Source of the DNA: UBA2779 sp965232615
GTDB lineage: Bacteria > Spirochaetota > Spirochaetia > DSM-2461
Direction of reading: 5' to 3'
DNA length: 64,000 bases
Assembly: GCA_965232615.1 (NCBI GenBank)
Contig: OZ246985.1
Location: 1,612,001 to 1,676,000, forward strand
Shown piece by piece: positions 1 to 7,868 of this stretch. A model generated the notes under the pieces. The model searched no databases. It saw only the letters and a program-made list of their open reading frames with translations, and was not told the DNA's origin. Position numbers and translations under genes: made by a program. Position 1 is the stretch's first letter, and the number at the start of each line of letters is the position of its first letter.

Positions 1-659
1 GTCAAATCACGTCCACTGAAAGCTGTTACTCTATTTGAATCCTGCATTACAGGAAACATCAGTCTATCAACAAAAAATGCCCATTCTGGTGATTTAAGAC
101 TGAATAAACCTGATGCTGCTAAAAACTCTGGTGAATAATTCCGCCTGATAAGAAAATGATACAGCCACGTTCCATCAGAAGGTGCCCAGCCAATTGTATA
201 AGCACTGCAGGTATCAGCATGGATTTTTCTGGTTTCGAGGTAATCTCTTGCCATTTCGGCTTTCGGATGGTTGTGAAGCAGCCACTGATATGTGTTTGAG
301 ACTCTGATATACAATTCTTCCAGAGCTTTTCTCTGGGTTATTGAGTGCTTCTCTTCGCTTGAGGCTGGAATCTCTATACCCGACTTTTCTGCCAGATGTC
401 GGATTGTTTCCGGAAAACTCAATGATTCGATATCCATGAGAAATTGAATGACACTTCCACCTTTGTTACATCCAAAACAGTAAAAAACATTCTTATCCGG
501 ACTCACCGTAAACGATGGAGTTTTTTCTGAATGGAAGGGACACAATCCAAACCATCGCTGTCCCCTGGGCACAATATTGACATATGAACTGACCACTTGA
601 ACAATGTCTGTCCGCCGCATGACCTCTTCTATAGTGCTTTCAGGTATAAGACCGGGCAT
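1..659 (-). CDS. dnaG: DNA primase DnaG, N-terminal part (cut by window edge)
   Basis: DnaG makes RNA primers for replication. The first 219 codons are visible, reading leftwards out of the window. The product starts MPGLIPESTIEEV and has the CHC2 zinc ribbon of primases: Cys40, His43, Cys61, Cys64 inside GLCPFHSEKTPSF and YCFGC. The catalytic TOPRIM domain lies mostly outside the window. The ATG at 659 is 7 bp after the mltG stop, so the two are probably cotranscribed. The family call is secure; only the length is unknown. Confidence 0.96.
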   Translation of the reverse strand, partial: MPGLIPESTIEEVMRRTDIVQVVSSYVNIVPRGQRWFGLCPFHSEKTPSFTVSPDKNVFYCFGCNKGGSVIQFLMDIESLSFPETIRHLAEKSGIEIPASSEEKHSITQRKALEELYIRVSNTYQWLLHNHPKAEMARDYLETRKIHADTCSAYTIGWAPSDGTWLYHFLIRRNYSPEFLAASGLFSLKSPEWAFFVDRLMFPVMQDSNRVTAFSGRDL

Positions 660-666
660 GATTTAC

Positions 667-1779
667 CTAATCCTTAACAACGTATTGATTCAGATAGTCG
701 CTTCTTGCCAGAAGATGATCGGTATAGTACCTGGAAAATACATGAGTGCCTTCCTCTACACTTTTTATAACGAAATAGAGAGAATCAATCTGGGCTGGCC
801 TGAATATGGCCTCCAGAGCGACTCGGCCGGGAATAGCTATCGGTCCTGGTGGCAATCCGGAATATATGTATGTGTTATAAGGAGATTCAATGTCCAGATA
901 TTGCTCAAAAATTCGCCGATTAAATCGAACGTAATCATCTTTGAATGGACGGCCTTGATCGGTCTCTTCTATCGTATAAACTACTGTTGCACAGGATTGA
1001 AGGGCCATATTTTCCTTGAGACGATTGTTGAAAACAGCTGCGATCATGGGAGCTTCTTTTGCCACCCGATACTCACGTTCCACAATGGATGCCAGTATTA
1101 CTTTTTCATGCAGCTGCATTCGAGTTAATTCCTGCCAGGATGGCAGAATCTCATCCAGTACTGCAAAAAAACTGTCAGCCATGAGCCGTATTATGGTTTG
1201 AGCATTGGCCTTTGAGTTCTCAGGAGATTCATCCAGAGGTTCTTCAATTTTGTATGTATCAGGAAAAAGATAGCCAAGCAACCCTTCCTCAGTCTGGACA
1301 ATGGGATACTCCACCGCCAATGTCTGTACAGCTTCTTCTACATCCGCTGAAGCCGCAAGATTGGCCTTTTGAATTATTTCTGCAATACGGGATGTCGTCA
1401 ATCCCGGCGGAATTGTCAGCCTGGTATAAACACGTTGTGCACCATTCGGAGTCGTCAAGCTGCGAATGATCATGGATGGGTGCTGTCCCTGCTCCAGCAA
1501 GTATCGGCCCGCCTGATGCGGACCTGCAAGCCCTAAACGTGCTACAATACGATAACGCAGGAATAAATATTTTGCACTCCCTACCAGTCCAGCCTCTTCC
1601 AGATCCCTGGCCAGTTTACTGAAACTCATGCCGCGCGAAATTGTGATCTCAACCGGAGGCTTATTGCTGTCGCCATAGGGCCTGTCAAGGTAAAACCAGA
1701 ATACTGACGCACCCACAACAAAAATAATCAGTGCTGAGAGAGGCAACACTATGACGAAGATTCGCACAATATTTCGCAA
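667..1779 (-). CDS. mltG: Endolytic murein transglycosylase MltG
   Basis: MltG (YceG family) cleaves nascent glycan strands at the cytoplasmic membrane and is thought to set glycan chain ends. The 370-residue product has one N-terminal membrane segment (about residues 8-28), a LysM-like stretch, and the YceG catalytic region with the LLGYLFPDTY motif (about 167-176) and ASIVERE, whose Glu234 matches the catalytic glutamate of the family. The start is a TTG with AGGGA upstream; an in-frame GTG four codons later is an alternative. It precedes dnaG by 7 bp. Confidence 0.93.
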   Translation of the reverse strand: MRNIVRIFVIVLPLSALIIFVVGASVFWFYLDRPYGDSNKPPVEITISRGMSFSKLARDLEEAGLVGSAKYLFLRYRIVARLGLAGPHQAGRYLLEQGQHPSMIIRSLTTPNGAQRVYTRLTIPPGLTTSRIAEIIQKANLAASADVEEAVQTLAVEYPIVQTEEGLLGYLFPDTYKIEEPLDESPENSKANAQTIIRLMADSFFAVLDEILPSWQELTRMQLHEKVILASIVEREYRVAKEAPMIAAVFNNRLKENMALQSCATVVYTIEETDQGRPFKDDYVRFNRRIFEQYLDIESPYNTYIYSGLPPGPIAIPGRVALEAIFRPAQIDSLYFVIKSVEEGTHVFSRYYTDHLLARSDYLNQYVVKD

Positions 1780-1806
1780 TTGTCTATTAATCCCTGGAGT
1801 TCATTT

Positions 1807-2760
1807 TCAAAGCTGAATTTCAATCCCTTCGCGAGCGAGTTCCACCGCCATCTTTGATTTATGATGCCTCTTCAGACGAGCGTCGAATTGCTTTGCTGAT
1901 GAAAGAATCTCTTCCAGCTTTGAATCAGATTTCAGTGGATCATGATGAAACAACAGAAGCTTCTTAATGTTAAACTCCCTTGCGAATTGAACTGCGAGGC
2001 TGTAAGTAGAATGTCCCCAATCATATTTCGTAATGGCTTCTTCCAATGTAAATTGAGCATCATGAATGATAATATCAGCATTATTAAAATAGTTGTTGTT
2101 TTTTTCTGACTTTTTGAAGTCTTTTTCAGAAAGCTGAGTATCGGAAGAATAGATTATGGATCGATTTTTTTCAGAAACTTTGTAAGATGTCCCCCCCCCG
2201 GGATGATCTCTGTGTATCCAGGTTATATCAGCGCTGCCTATACTGACTATTTCATCGTTCTCCAGTTTGTGAAAATCTATATCAGCTGTAAAACTATCCC
2301 AGCTAACTGGATGATATGGAGTTGACATGAATCTTCTAAGCTTCTTCTCCATCGATGGAAATGGACTGTAAAAATGAATGCGAGCTTCCTCATCGTACAT
2401 TGGAGAAAAAAAAGGAATCCCCATTAGATGATCATAATGAAAATGCGACAGAAAAATATAATACTCATTGATCTGGCTCTGATTACTCAGACTATGACTC
2501 TCCAACTCACGGAGTCCGGTTCCAGTATCAAGAATAATCATTTTCCCTTCTGAAGTACGAACTTCAATACAAGCCGTATTTCCACCAATTGTACTGCTGA
2601 TATCGGCCGGCAATCCTGCAAGGAATTGTTTTCGTGATTTCTCGCTGCTTAAATCGGAAGGTTCAGCCATACTCAAGACCCGCTCTATCTTTCGGCGAAC
2701 TTCTTCTGGAGTTAACGGTGTTGGACTTGAACCTCGAACTCCCCAAATACGAATTATCAT
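1807..2760 (-). CDS. Metallo-beta-lactamase fold metal-dependent hydrolase
   Basis: The 317-residue protein has the HxHxDH metal motif of the metallo-beta-lactamase superfamily (His106, His108, Asp110, His111 in SHFHYDH), an LDTGTG strand before it, a later HDAQFT motif, and a C-terminal FHHDP with the last His ligands. It starts MIIRIWGVRGSSPTP, typical of PhnP/cyclic-phosphodiesterase-like members, but the substrate cannot be told from sequence. GGAG lies about 8 nt before the ATG. A run of nine G on the coding strand (plus positions 2191-2199) encodes part of HPGGGTS and could slip during replication. It sits 27 bp upstream of mltG and is probably in the same transcript. Confidence 0.88.
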   Translation of the reverse strand: MIIRIWGVRGSSPTPLTPEEVRRKIERVLSMAEPSDLSSEKSRKQFLAGLPADISSTIGGNTACIEVRTSEGKMIILDTGTGLRELESHSLSNQSQINEYYIFLSHFHYDHLMGIPFFSPMYDEEARIHFYSPFPSMEKKLRRFMSTPYHPVSWDSFTADIDFHKLENDEIVSIGSADITWIHRDHPGGGTSYKVSEKNRSIIYSSDTQLSEKDFKKSEKNNNYFNNADIIIHDAQFTLEEAITKYDWGHSTYSLAVQFAREFNIKKLLLFHHDPLKSDSKLEEILSSAKQFDARLKRHHKSKMAVELAREGIEIQL

Positions 2761-2991
2761 GATTGCTCCACCAGAATATAATACATCATTATCCCAGAGA
2801 GATCAAATCATCATTCTGTTTTTTCTTCAAAAAATGATGAATACCCTTCGTTGAGATATTGTTATTGATGACCTGAATAAACAGGTAAGGCATTCTGGAT
2901 TTCTGACTTCATTCACAGAGCAGAACCGTCTGAACTTTGTGATGAATTCTTCACCAGGTTGCCAGACAGTTTCTGCAAGTATTCAATTCCC
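2761..2991. other. Non-coding stretch with no recognised feature
   Basis: Between the start of the hydrolase gene and the first repeat end I see no convincing reading frame, RNA gene or strong promoter. The promoter of the hydrolase-mltG-dnaG transcript should lie in its left part. Confidence 0.4.
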
Positions 2992-3012
2992 AGTGTCAGA
3001 AAGCCTGTAAAA
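2992..3012. repeat. Left end of AGTGTCAG inverted-repeat family
   Basis: The sequence AGTGTCAGAAAGCCTGTAAA is the inverted partner of TTAACAAGCTTTCTGACACT at 3351-3370. The same pair bounds a compact 115-bp element at 37677-37791. Here the two ends are about 340 bp apart and enclose a full copy of the other repeat family, so this may be an older element interrupted by a later insertion. Confidence 0.6.
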
Positions 3013-3150
3013 CCCCCTTCAACCCCTCCCGGGATTCCAATTTCCTCCTAAACCTTCACATACAACGGATCATAACGACCAGATTTCACTCCCGGATTTC
3101 GCCACTCACACAGCCAGGTTTTCTTCTCTTCCACACCCAGATTGACCCTG

Positions 3151-3310
3151 GGCAACCTCTAAAAAACCGTTTTTGGAATTTGGCGCAGTGGCGGTGCGTT
3201 CCTCGGAGCTTTGCTCCTGCGGTACGCATCTGATTACGTGAGCATTTTGACAACGTAGCAGCGAGGAAAAAGATCAAGCCAAAACGAAATAAGGTTTTTT
3301 AGAGGTGCCC
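3151..3310 (+). repeat. MITE-like element, copy A
   Basis: This 160-bp element starts GGCAACCTCTAAAAAA and ends TTTTTTAGAGGTGCCC, imperfect 16-bp terminal inverted repeats. The core carries a hairpin (3194-3229; GTGCGT paired with ACGCAT, and GGAGC-TTT-GCTCC at its tip) and a TTTTGACAACG block. It matches copies at 25220, 27305 and 33294. Copy A lacks a matching target duplication (CCTG on the left, TTAC on the right). The minus strand is open across it, producing an apparent 63-codon frame I do not regard as a gene. Confidence 0.88.
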
Positions 3311-3350
3311 TTACTATGCTATAACGAGCTTGGCGGGGATTTTTATTCCA

Positions 3351-3370
3351 TTAACAAGCTTTCTGACACT
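3351..3370. repeat. Right end of AGTGTCAG inverted-repeat family
   Basis: TTAACAAGCTTTCTGACACT is the inverse complement, with small differences, of the end at 2992-3012, and matches the right end of the compact element at 37677-37791. It lies 14 bp from the 3' end of tRNA-Tyr. Confidence 0.6.
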
Positions 3371-3384
3371 ACATTTTTTACTCA

Positions 3385-3466
3385 TGGGGAGAGAAGGATT
3401 CGAACCTTCGAAGCTGATAGCAACAGATTTACAGTCTGCCCCCTTTGGCCACTCGGGAACCTCCCC
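3385..3466 (-). tRNA. tRNA-Tyr (anticodon GTA)
   Basis: The minus strand folds as a class II tRNA with a long variable arm. The acceptor GGGGAGG pairs with TCTCCCC, the T arm is GGTTCGAATCC, and the anticodon loop in GACTGTAAATC reads GTA. CCA is not encoded. It follows tRNA-Thr by 16 bp in the same direction. Confidence 0.95.
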
Positions 3467-3482
3467 GGAAAAACTTTTTATG

Positions 3483-3556
3483 AGCCATCTGTCGGATTCG
3501 AACCGACGACCCCGAGATTACAAATCACGTGCTCTGGCCAGCTGAGCTAAGATGGC
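3483..3556 (-). tRNA. tRNA-Thr (anticodon TGT)
   Basis: The minus strand gives a cloverleaf with acceptor GCCATCT/AGATGGC, T arm GTCGG-TTCGAAT-CCGAC and anticodon TGT in GATTTGTAATC. The anticodon stem has one T-T mismatch. It is the first gene of a Thr-Tyr tRNA pair. CCA is not encoded. Confidence 0.94.
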
Positions 3557-3569
3557 ACTATCGTAGGGG

Positions 3570-3598
3570 AACGTATCATTGAAGGCTGTATTTGTCAA
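3570..3598 (-). promoter_or_regulatory. Sigma-70-like promoter for the tRNA-Thr/Tyr pair
   Basis: On the minus strand TTGACA is followed after 17 bp by TACGTT, about 14 bp before the tRNA-Thr 5' end. The -35 is perfect and the -10 weak. It sits between the map stop codon and the tRNA. Confidence 0.55.
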
Positions 3599-3606
3599 CA
3601 CTGATT

Positions 3607-4362
3607 TCAAAACAGCCAGGACGGATTCCCAAGCATTACTGTATTATTACCGCAAATTAATACAGCAATTTCAAAATATGCTGCTGGTTCCCCATCTTCA
3701 GTTACCGCGGATCCATCAGAATTCATTCTCACTCTGCCATTACCGCTGGTAAAAACAGGTTCAATTGTATATGCCCGTCCATCTTCCAGAGACGTATGAA
3801 GTCGACCATCATAAGTAAGCTGTGGATTACAGTGCAGATTCCTGCCCAACCCATGTCCTGCTCCTTCTGAGATCAGCCTGACATCATATTTTTTACAATG
3901 ATCAGACATTTTTGCAGCATTTCCCCTACCATTACTACCTTTTCTAGTGCAATTTATAAAGGCTTTTGTTCCTTCCCTGGCAGCTTCAATTAATCTCAAT
4001 CTTTTTTCATCAATATAGCTGACGGGAACTGTTATAGAGGTATCGGCCCACCATCCACGAACAGAACATGCCACATCGATTGTTACAATTTCTCCCTTAT
4101 TAAGTACTCTGTCGCCGGGGATACCATGCCATGCCACATCTTCTGGAGAGATACTGATTATGTATCCCGGGTCAACTCCACTATCCTGGAGCATTGAACC
4201 AATGCTGTCTGCCACAAACTGTGTTGGCAGATCAGGATGGACAGCCATTCTGACAGAATCCAGGGTATGATGAATTATATTTGCGGCTTCAGTTATCGAT
4301 TCATTTCCGGCAGTCTCCTGTGCAGAAAAAACATCCTCAAATATTGAATGACAAACATCCAT
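3607..4362 (-). CDS. map: Type I methionine aminopeptidase
   Basis: Removes the initiator methionine from nascent proteins. The 251-residue product has all expected residues: His79 in AWHGIPGDRVL, metal ligands Asp96, Asp107 (WWADTS), His170 (EGAGHGLGR), Glu201 (TIEPV) and Glu231 (YFEIAVL). Length fits the family. The ATG at 4362 is preceded by AAAAAGG. A 16-bp terminus of the 160-bp repeat (4397-4412) separates it from aroH, so its upstream region has been reshaped by that element. Confidence 0.95.
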   Translation of the reverse strand: MDVCHSIFEDVFSAQETAGNESITEAANIIHHTLDSVRMAVHPDLPTQFVADSIGSMLQDSGVDPGYIISISPEDVAWHGIPGDRVLNKGEIVTIDVACSVRGWWADTSITVPVSYIDEKRLRLIEAAREGTKAFINCTRKGSNGRGNAAKMSDHCKKYDVRLISEGAGHGLGRNLHCNPQLTYDGRLHTSLEDGRAYTIEPVFTSGNGRVRMNSDGSAVTEDGEPAAYFEIAVLICGNNTVMLGNPSWLF

Positions 4363-4396
4363 AAGCCTTTTTCGGCATTTTTTACCTGTCTGGTGA

Positions 4397-4412
4397 TTTT
4401 TTAGAGGTGCCC
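4397..4412. repeat. Solo 16-bp terminus of the MITE family
   Basis: TTTTTTAGAGGTGCCC is identical to the right end of the full copies at 3151 and 25220, with no body attached. On the minus strand it supplies the last three codons and the stop of aroH (GGG CAC CTC TAA). It may be a deletion or excision remnant. Confidence 0.75.
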
Positions 4413-4787
4413 TTGTGTTATATCCAGTCGAAGTTTTTCAGCTCCACCAAGATATATAGGTATGCCAGGACTTACCCCATAATAGGTAATTAGTACCCTG
4501 ATAACCCCTGCAAGCATACCTTCGATGTCCGGTTCCTGAGCACAAAACAGGGGAATGGATCCGAAATGTGGACGGGCTGCCCGCAGAGCAGAAGCAGCAT
4601 TTATCTGTACAAGGTCTGGTGTTTGAGTCATCTGGATACTGACAATATCTTCCAGCTCGATGAGGTTTTTATTCAATATGACATCCAGGAGTTTACCGGA
4701 TACCTTCTTCATCTCCCGGACTTCATTATCAGGATCATCAATGGTTACCGCACCTCTTACAGCATATAGGAATTTCTGCATGACCAT
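4401..4787 (-). CDS. aroH: Chorismate mutase, AroH class
   Basis: Converts chorismate to prephenate for Phe/Tyr synthesis. The 128-residue product matches the short AroH trimeric family: AVRGAVTIDDP at the N-terminus, TPDLVQINAASALR in the middle, FCAQEPDIEGMLAGVIRVL, and a C-terminal YLGGAEKLRLDI. The final residues GHL and the stop codon come from a solo terminus of the 160-bp repeat, so the original tail may have been slightly different. It follows the HIT gene by 9 bp. Confidence 0.9.
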   Translation of the reverse strand: MVMQKFLYAVRGAVTIDDPDNEVREMKKVSGKLLDVILNKNLIELEDIVSIQMTQTPDLVQINAASALRAARPHFGSIPLFCAQEPDIEGMLAGVIRVLITYYGVSPGIPIYLGGAEKLRLDITQGHL

Positions 4788-4796
4788 ACCCTGAAA

Positions 4797-5141
4797 CTAA
4801 CCTGGAGGCCAGGTTAATCTCCTTCCGCCAAGTATGTGAGCATGCAGGTATTCAACATCCTGACCCCCATCAGTTCCATTGTTGATTACGATTCGATAAC
4901 CGCTCCCATTCAATTTAAGCTCTCTGGCAACTTTTGAGACTCCCTGAAAGAAAACTCCAGTATCTTCAACCGACCACTGATCCAATTCCGCCAGGCGAGC
5001 AATTTTCTTTTTGGGTATTACAAGTACGTGTACAGGCGCCTGTGGGTTGATATCTCTGAATGCCAGTAATGATTCATCCTCATAAACCAGATCGACAGGT
5101 ATAGAGCCCTTTATTACTTCATCAAATACAGTTTCATCCAT
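4797..5141 (-). CDS. HIT family nucleotide-binding hydrolase (Hint-like)
   Basis: HIT proteins hydrolyse nucleoside phosphoramidates or adenylated compounds. The 114-residue product has the C-terminal HIT motif YLHAHILGGR and WPPG. The nucleophilic His100 and His102 are kept, while the first His of the HxHxH triad is Tyr98. I use the ATG at 5141 because GGAGGAAACG lies just before it and it overlaps the Nudix stop by 8 bp; a longer frame to 5174 adds 11 non-conserved residues. Confidence 0.92.
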   Translation of the reverse strand: MDETVFDEVIKGSIPVDLVYEDESLLAFRDINPQAPVHVLVIPKKKIARLAELDQWSVEDTGVFFQGVSKVARELKLNGSGYRIVINNGTDGGQDVEYLHAHILGGRRLTWPPG

Positions 5142-5679
5142 CGTTTCCTCCAGTAAAATTTCCCGGTATTCCATTTATTGTACCCGATTCAACTTCCATG
5201 CACATGCTCAACATGCTTTGTCCATCAAATACAAATTTGCCCAGAAACCGGCATCCCGATAACAGGTGAGGTATCCACCAGGAATCATCAATCCACATCT
5301 TTTTATAAGGGATCTCCCTTTCAGTACACCAGAAAGGAGCCGCTTCATGAGTTTCAACTGGATGACCACTCCATTCATGGGTTTCAAAAACTGATCCTCG
5401 GATAGAATACCCATCAATGAACTGGAAATATAGTTCCCCGCTATGCTTCAGATTTTCCACCTTCAACCCAACTTCTTCCTGCGTTTCCCTGACGGCGGCC
5501 TCAGAAGGAGTCTCACCTGATTCAATCTTACCTCCAGGCACATTGATCAAACCTGCTCCCAGACCAGTCTTTTTGTGTATGAGCAGCAATTGTCTGGACT
5601 GCATATCTCTGATGAAGCACAAAACGGCCTCATCGGCAGGCACCCATCGGTTGGGATCTATATCTCCGGCTCTGTACAT
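5134..5679 (-). CDS. Nudix hydrolase, MTH1-like
   Basis: The 181-residue protein has a complete Nudix box from Gly50 to Leu72 (GGKIESGETP then RETQEEVGL) after FIRD...LLLIHKKTGLGAG, an arrangement like oxidised-purine nucleoside triphosphatases of the MTH1 group. Sanitation of oxidised dNTPs is the likely role, but specificity is inferred. Its stop overlaps the HIT start. It is divergent from the EF-G2 gene with about 63 bp between them. Confidence 0.87.
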   Translation of the reverse strand: MYRAGDIDPNRWVPADEAVLCFIRDMQSRQLLLIHKKTGLGAGLINVPGGKIESGETPSEAAVRETQEEVGLKVENLKHSGELYFQFIDGYSIRGSVFETHEWSGHPVETHEAAPFWCTEREIPYKKMWIDDSWWIPHLLSGCRFLGKFVFDGQSMLSMCMEVESGTINGIPGNFTGGNDG

Positions 5680-5742
5680 TGACAGAGCCTACCCCGATAT
5701 ATACCGGAAATCAAGGCGCTACATTGTCGTGAAGTACAATCC

Positions 5743-7794
5743 ATGATAGTATTTCCTTCAATGACTCAATCCGATGAAGAAATCAGGAATATTGGCATAA
5801 TTGCACACATTGATGCTGGAAAAACAACCACGACCGAGAGAATTCTGTTCTACACCCATAAAAACCATCGCATAGGTGAAGTGGATAGCGGCACTGCCAC
5901 CATGGATTGGATGTCCCAGGAACAGAACCGGGGTATTACCATTGTTTCTGCCGCAACAACCTGCTACTGGAATGATGTTCAGATCAACATCATTGATACC
6001 CCGGGTCATGTGGATTTCACTGCGGAGGTAGAAAGATCCCTGAGGGTCCTCGATGGTGCCATTGGAGTATTCTGTGCGGTTGGCGGTGTTGAACCTCAAT
6101 CTGAAACCGTCTGGAGACAGGCCGACCGCTACGATATTCCCCGAATTGTCTACATCAATAAAATGGATAGAATCGGAGCAGATTTTTATGTTGTTGTTGA
6201 TGAAATTTGCCAGAATCTCAAAGCCAATCCCGTACCTGTTGCCCTTCCTATCGGGGCAGAATCCTCCTATGAGGGCAATATTGACCTGATCAACATGGTC
6301 GAACTCCATTGGGATCTCGATCCGGCCGGCTCACAAATCCGTCAGAGTGAAATTCGAGAGGAATTGCAGCCTCTGGCCGGGGAATGGAGGGACAAACTAC
6401 TCGACTCTTTATCCGCCTACAGCGATGAAATCACAGAATTGTATATTGAAGGCCAAACCATCAGCACTGAATTAATTCACAAAACCTTGAGGAAGGCCAC
6501 CATTGCAAAACAGATTGTTCCGGTTTTTGCAGGCTCATCACTGAAAAACAAAGGTGTACAGCCAGTTCTGGATGCCATTCTCAACTACCTCCCGGCACCT
6601 GAAGAAATACCGGCTGTCAAAGCCCTGCTCGCAAAAAGTGATAAGTATGTGGACATCCCCCGGAATAAACACAGTAAACTGGCCGCATTGGTTTTCAAAA
6701 TTCAGCACGACAGGGAGATGGGAGCTCTCTGCTACTTGAGGGTGTATTCCGGGGTATTGAAATCCGGTTCTTCTGTTCTCTATGCCAGTTGCAAAAAACG
6801 AGCTCGTATAAACCGACTTCTTCGTATGCATGCCAATAATCATGAGCAGATTTCTGAACTTAAGGCTGGTGATATAGGCGTTGCTATTGGGTTGAAGCTT
6901 GCGAGAACTGGTGAAACCCTGGCCGGTGAATCATACCTGGTCGTCCTGGAAACAATGGAATTTCCAGAACCTGTACTTTCAGTCTCCATTGAGCCCAAAA
7001 CTATGAGTGATCAGAGGAAATTGAAGTCAGCCCTGGATAATTTACTAAAAGAGGATCCCACATTTGCGGTACGGGAAAACAGGGAAACAGGACAACTCAT
7101 CATATCGGGAATGGGAGAGTTGCATCTCGATATCCTGGTCGCCAGAATTCTGGAGGAATATCGGGTAGAAACGAACATTGGCCATCCTCAGGTAACATAT
7201 AGAGAAACAATCAGGAAGGAGAATTATCATACAGAAACATACCAACAGACACTTGCCGGCAAGGTTCATGAGGCAACGGTTACATTAAAAGCGGAACCCC
7301 TGCCTGGCAGGAAGGGAAATCAATTTGTATCCGATATAGATTTACATACACTGCCCGCTGGCTACCAGGACTCTGTTAAAAGAGGTGTTGAGTCGGCCTT
7401 CCCCACAGGTATTGTGCTGGGTTATCCATGTGTTGACATTAAGATTACACTGACAGATGTACAATTCAGTGAAGCCACTGTGAGTGATACAGCGCTGGAA
7501 GCTGCGGCATCATTAGGGTTCGATAAGTTGTGCCGAGGAGCGTCTCCAATACTACTGGAGCCAGTGATGGATGTGGATATCATGTGTCAATCGGAAAAAG
7601 TGGGGGATGTAATGAGCAGTATCAGTCAGCGCGGGGGGAAAATTGAGAGTATGGAATCCCGGCCATCCTATGATCTTATCAGGGCAAAAGTCCCATTAGT
7701 CAAGATGTTTGGATACTCAACGATTTTGCGTAATATCACTCAGGGGAGAGGTACTTTCAGTATGGAATTCAGCCATTTCGCTGAGTCACAATAA
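5743..7794 (+). CDS. Elongation factor G, spdEFG2-type (ribosome recycling)
   Basis: GTPase of the EF-G family, 683 residues. All G motifs are present: AHIDAGKTTTT, RGITI, DTPGHVDFTAE, NKMD, GSSLKNKG. The normal domain IV tip motif SGG-GQYG is missing and replaced by a divergent stretch (YQQTLAGKVHEATV), as in the spirochaete EF-G2 / mitochondrial EF-G2 group that works with RRF in ribosome recycling rather than translocation. That role is inferred from family resemblance. A second in-frame ATG at 5761 is an equally plausible start; neither has a strong ribosome site. A second EF-G-like gene follows after 74 bp. Confidence 0.88.
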   Translation: MIVFPSMTQSDEEIRNIGIIAHIDAGKTTTTERILFYTHKNHRIGEVDSGTATMDWMSQEQNRGITIVSAATTCYWNDVQINIIDTPGHVDFTAEVERSLRVLDGAIGVFCAVGGVEPQSETVWRQADRYDIPRIVYINKMDRIGADFYVVVDEICQNLKANPVPVALPIGAESSYEGNIDLINMVELHWDLDPAGSQIRQSEIREELQPLAGEWRDKLLDSLSAYSDEITELYIEGQTISTELIHKTLRKATIAKQIVPVFAGSSLKNKGVQPVLDAILNYLPAPEEIPAVKALLAKSDKYVDIPRNKHSKLAALVFKIQHDREMGALCYLRVYSGVLKSGSSVLYASCKKRARINRLLRMHANNHEQISELKAGDIGVAIGLKLARTGETLAGESYLVVLETMEFPEPVLSVSIEPKTMSDQRKLKSALDNLLKEDPTFAVRENRETGQLIISGMGELHLDILVARILEEYRVETNIGHPQVTYRETIRKENYHTETYQQTLAGKVHEATVTLKAEPLPGRKGNQFVSDIDLHTLPAGYQDSVKRGVESAFPTGIVLGYPCVDIKITLTDVQFSEATVSDTALEAAASLGFDKLCRGASPILLEPVMDVDIMCQSEKVGDVMSSISQRGGKIESMESRPSYDLIRAKVPLVKMFGYSTILRNITQGRGTFSMEFSHFAESQ

Positions 7795-7868
7795 ACTATG
7801 GTTTTGACATAGTCAAAGTTCGGTGCAAGATGTAGAATAGTTAAGTAATCAAGGAGACAAGAACAATT

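Noticed and set aside
604..1128. 174-codon plus-strand frame over dnaG/mltG
   Set aside because: Antisense to two well-supported genes, with no family resemblance.
3086..3277. 63-codon minus-strand frame (contains LSKCSRNQMRTAGAKLRG)
   Set aside because: It lies mostly inside repeat copy A; the same peptide appears in copies B and C because the repeat is open in that frame. No ribosome site and no conservation beyond the repeat itself.
5758..6309. 183-codon minus-strand frame inside the EF-G2 gene
   Set aside because: Antisense to highly conserved GTPase motifs; a shadow of codon bias.
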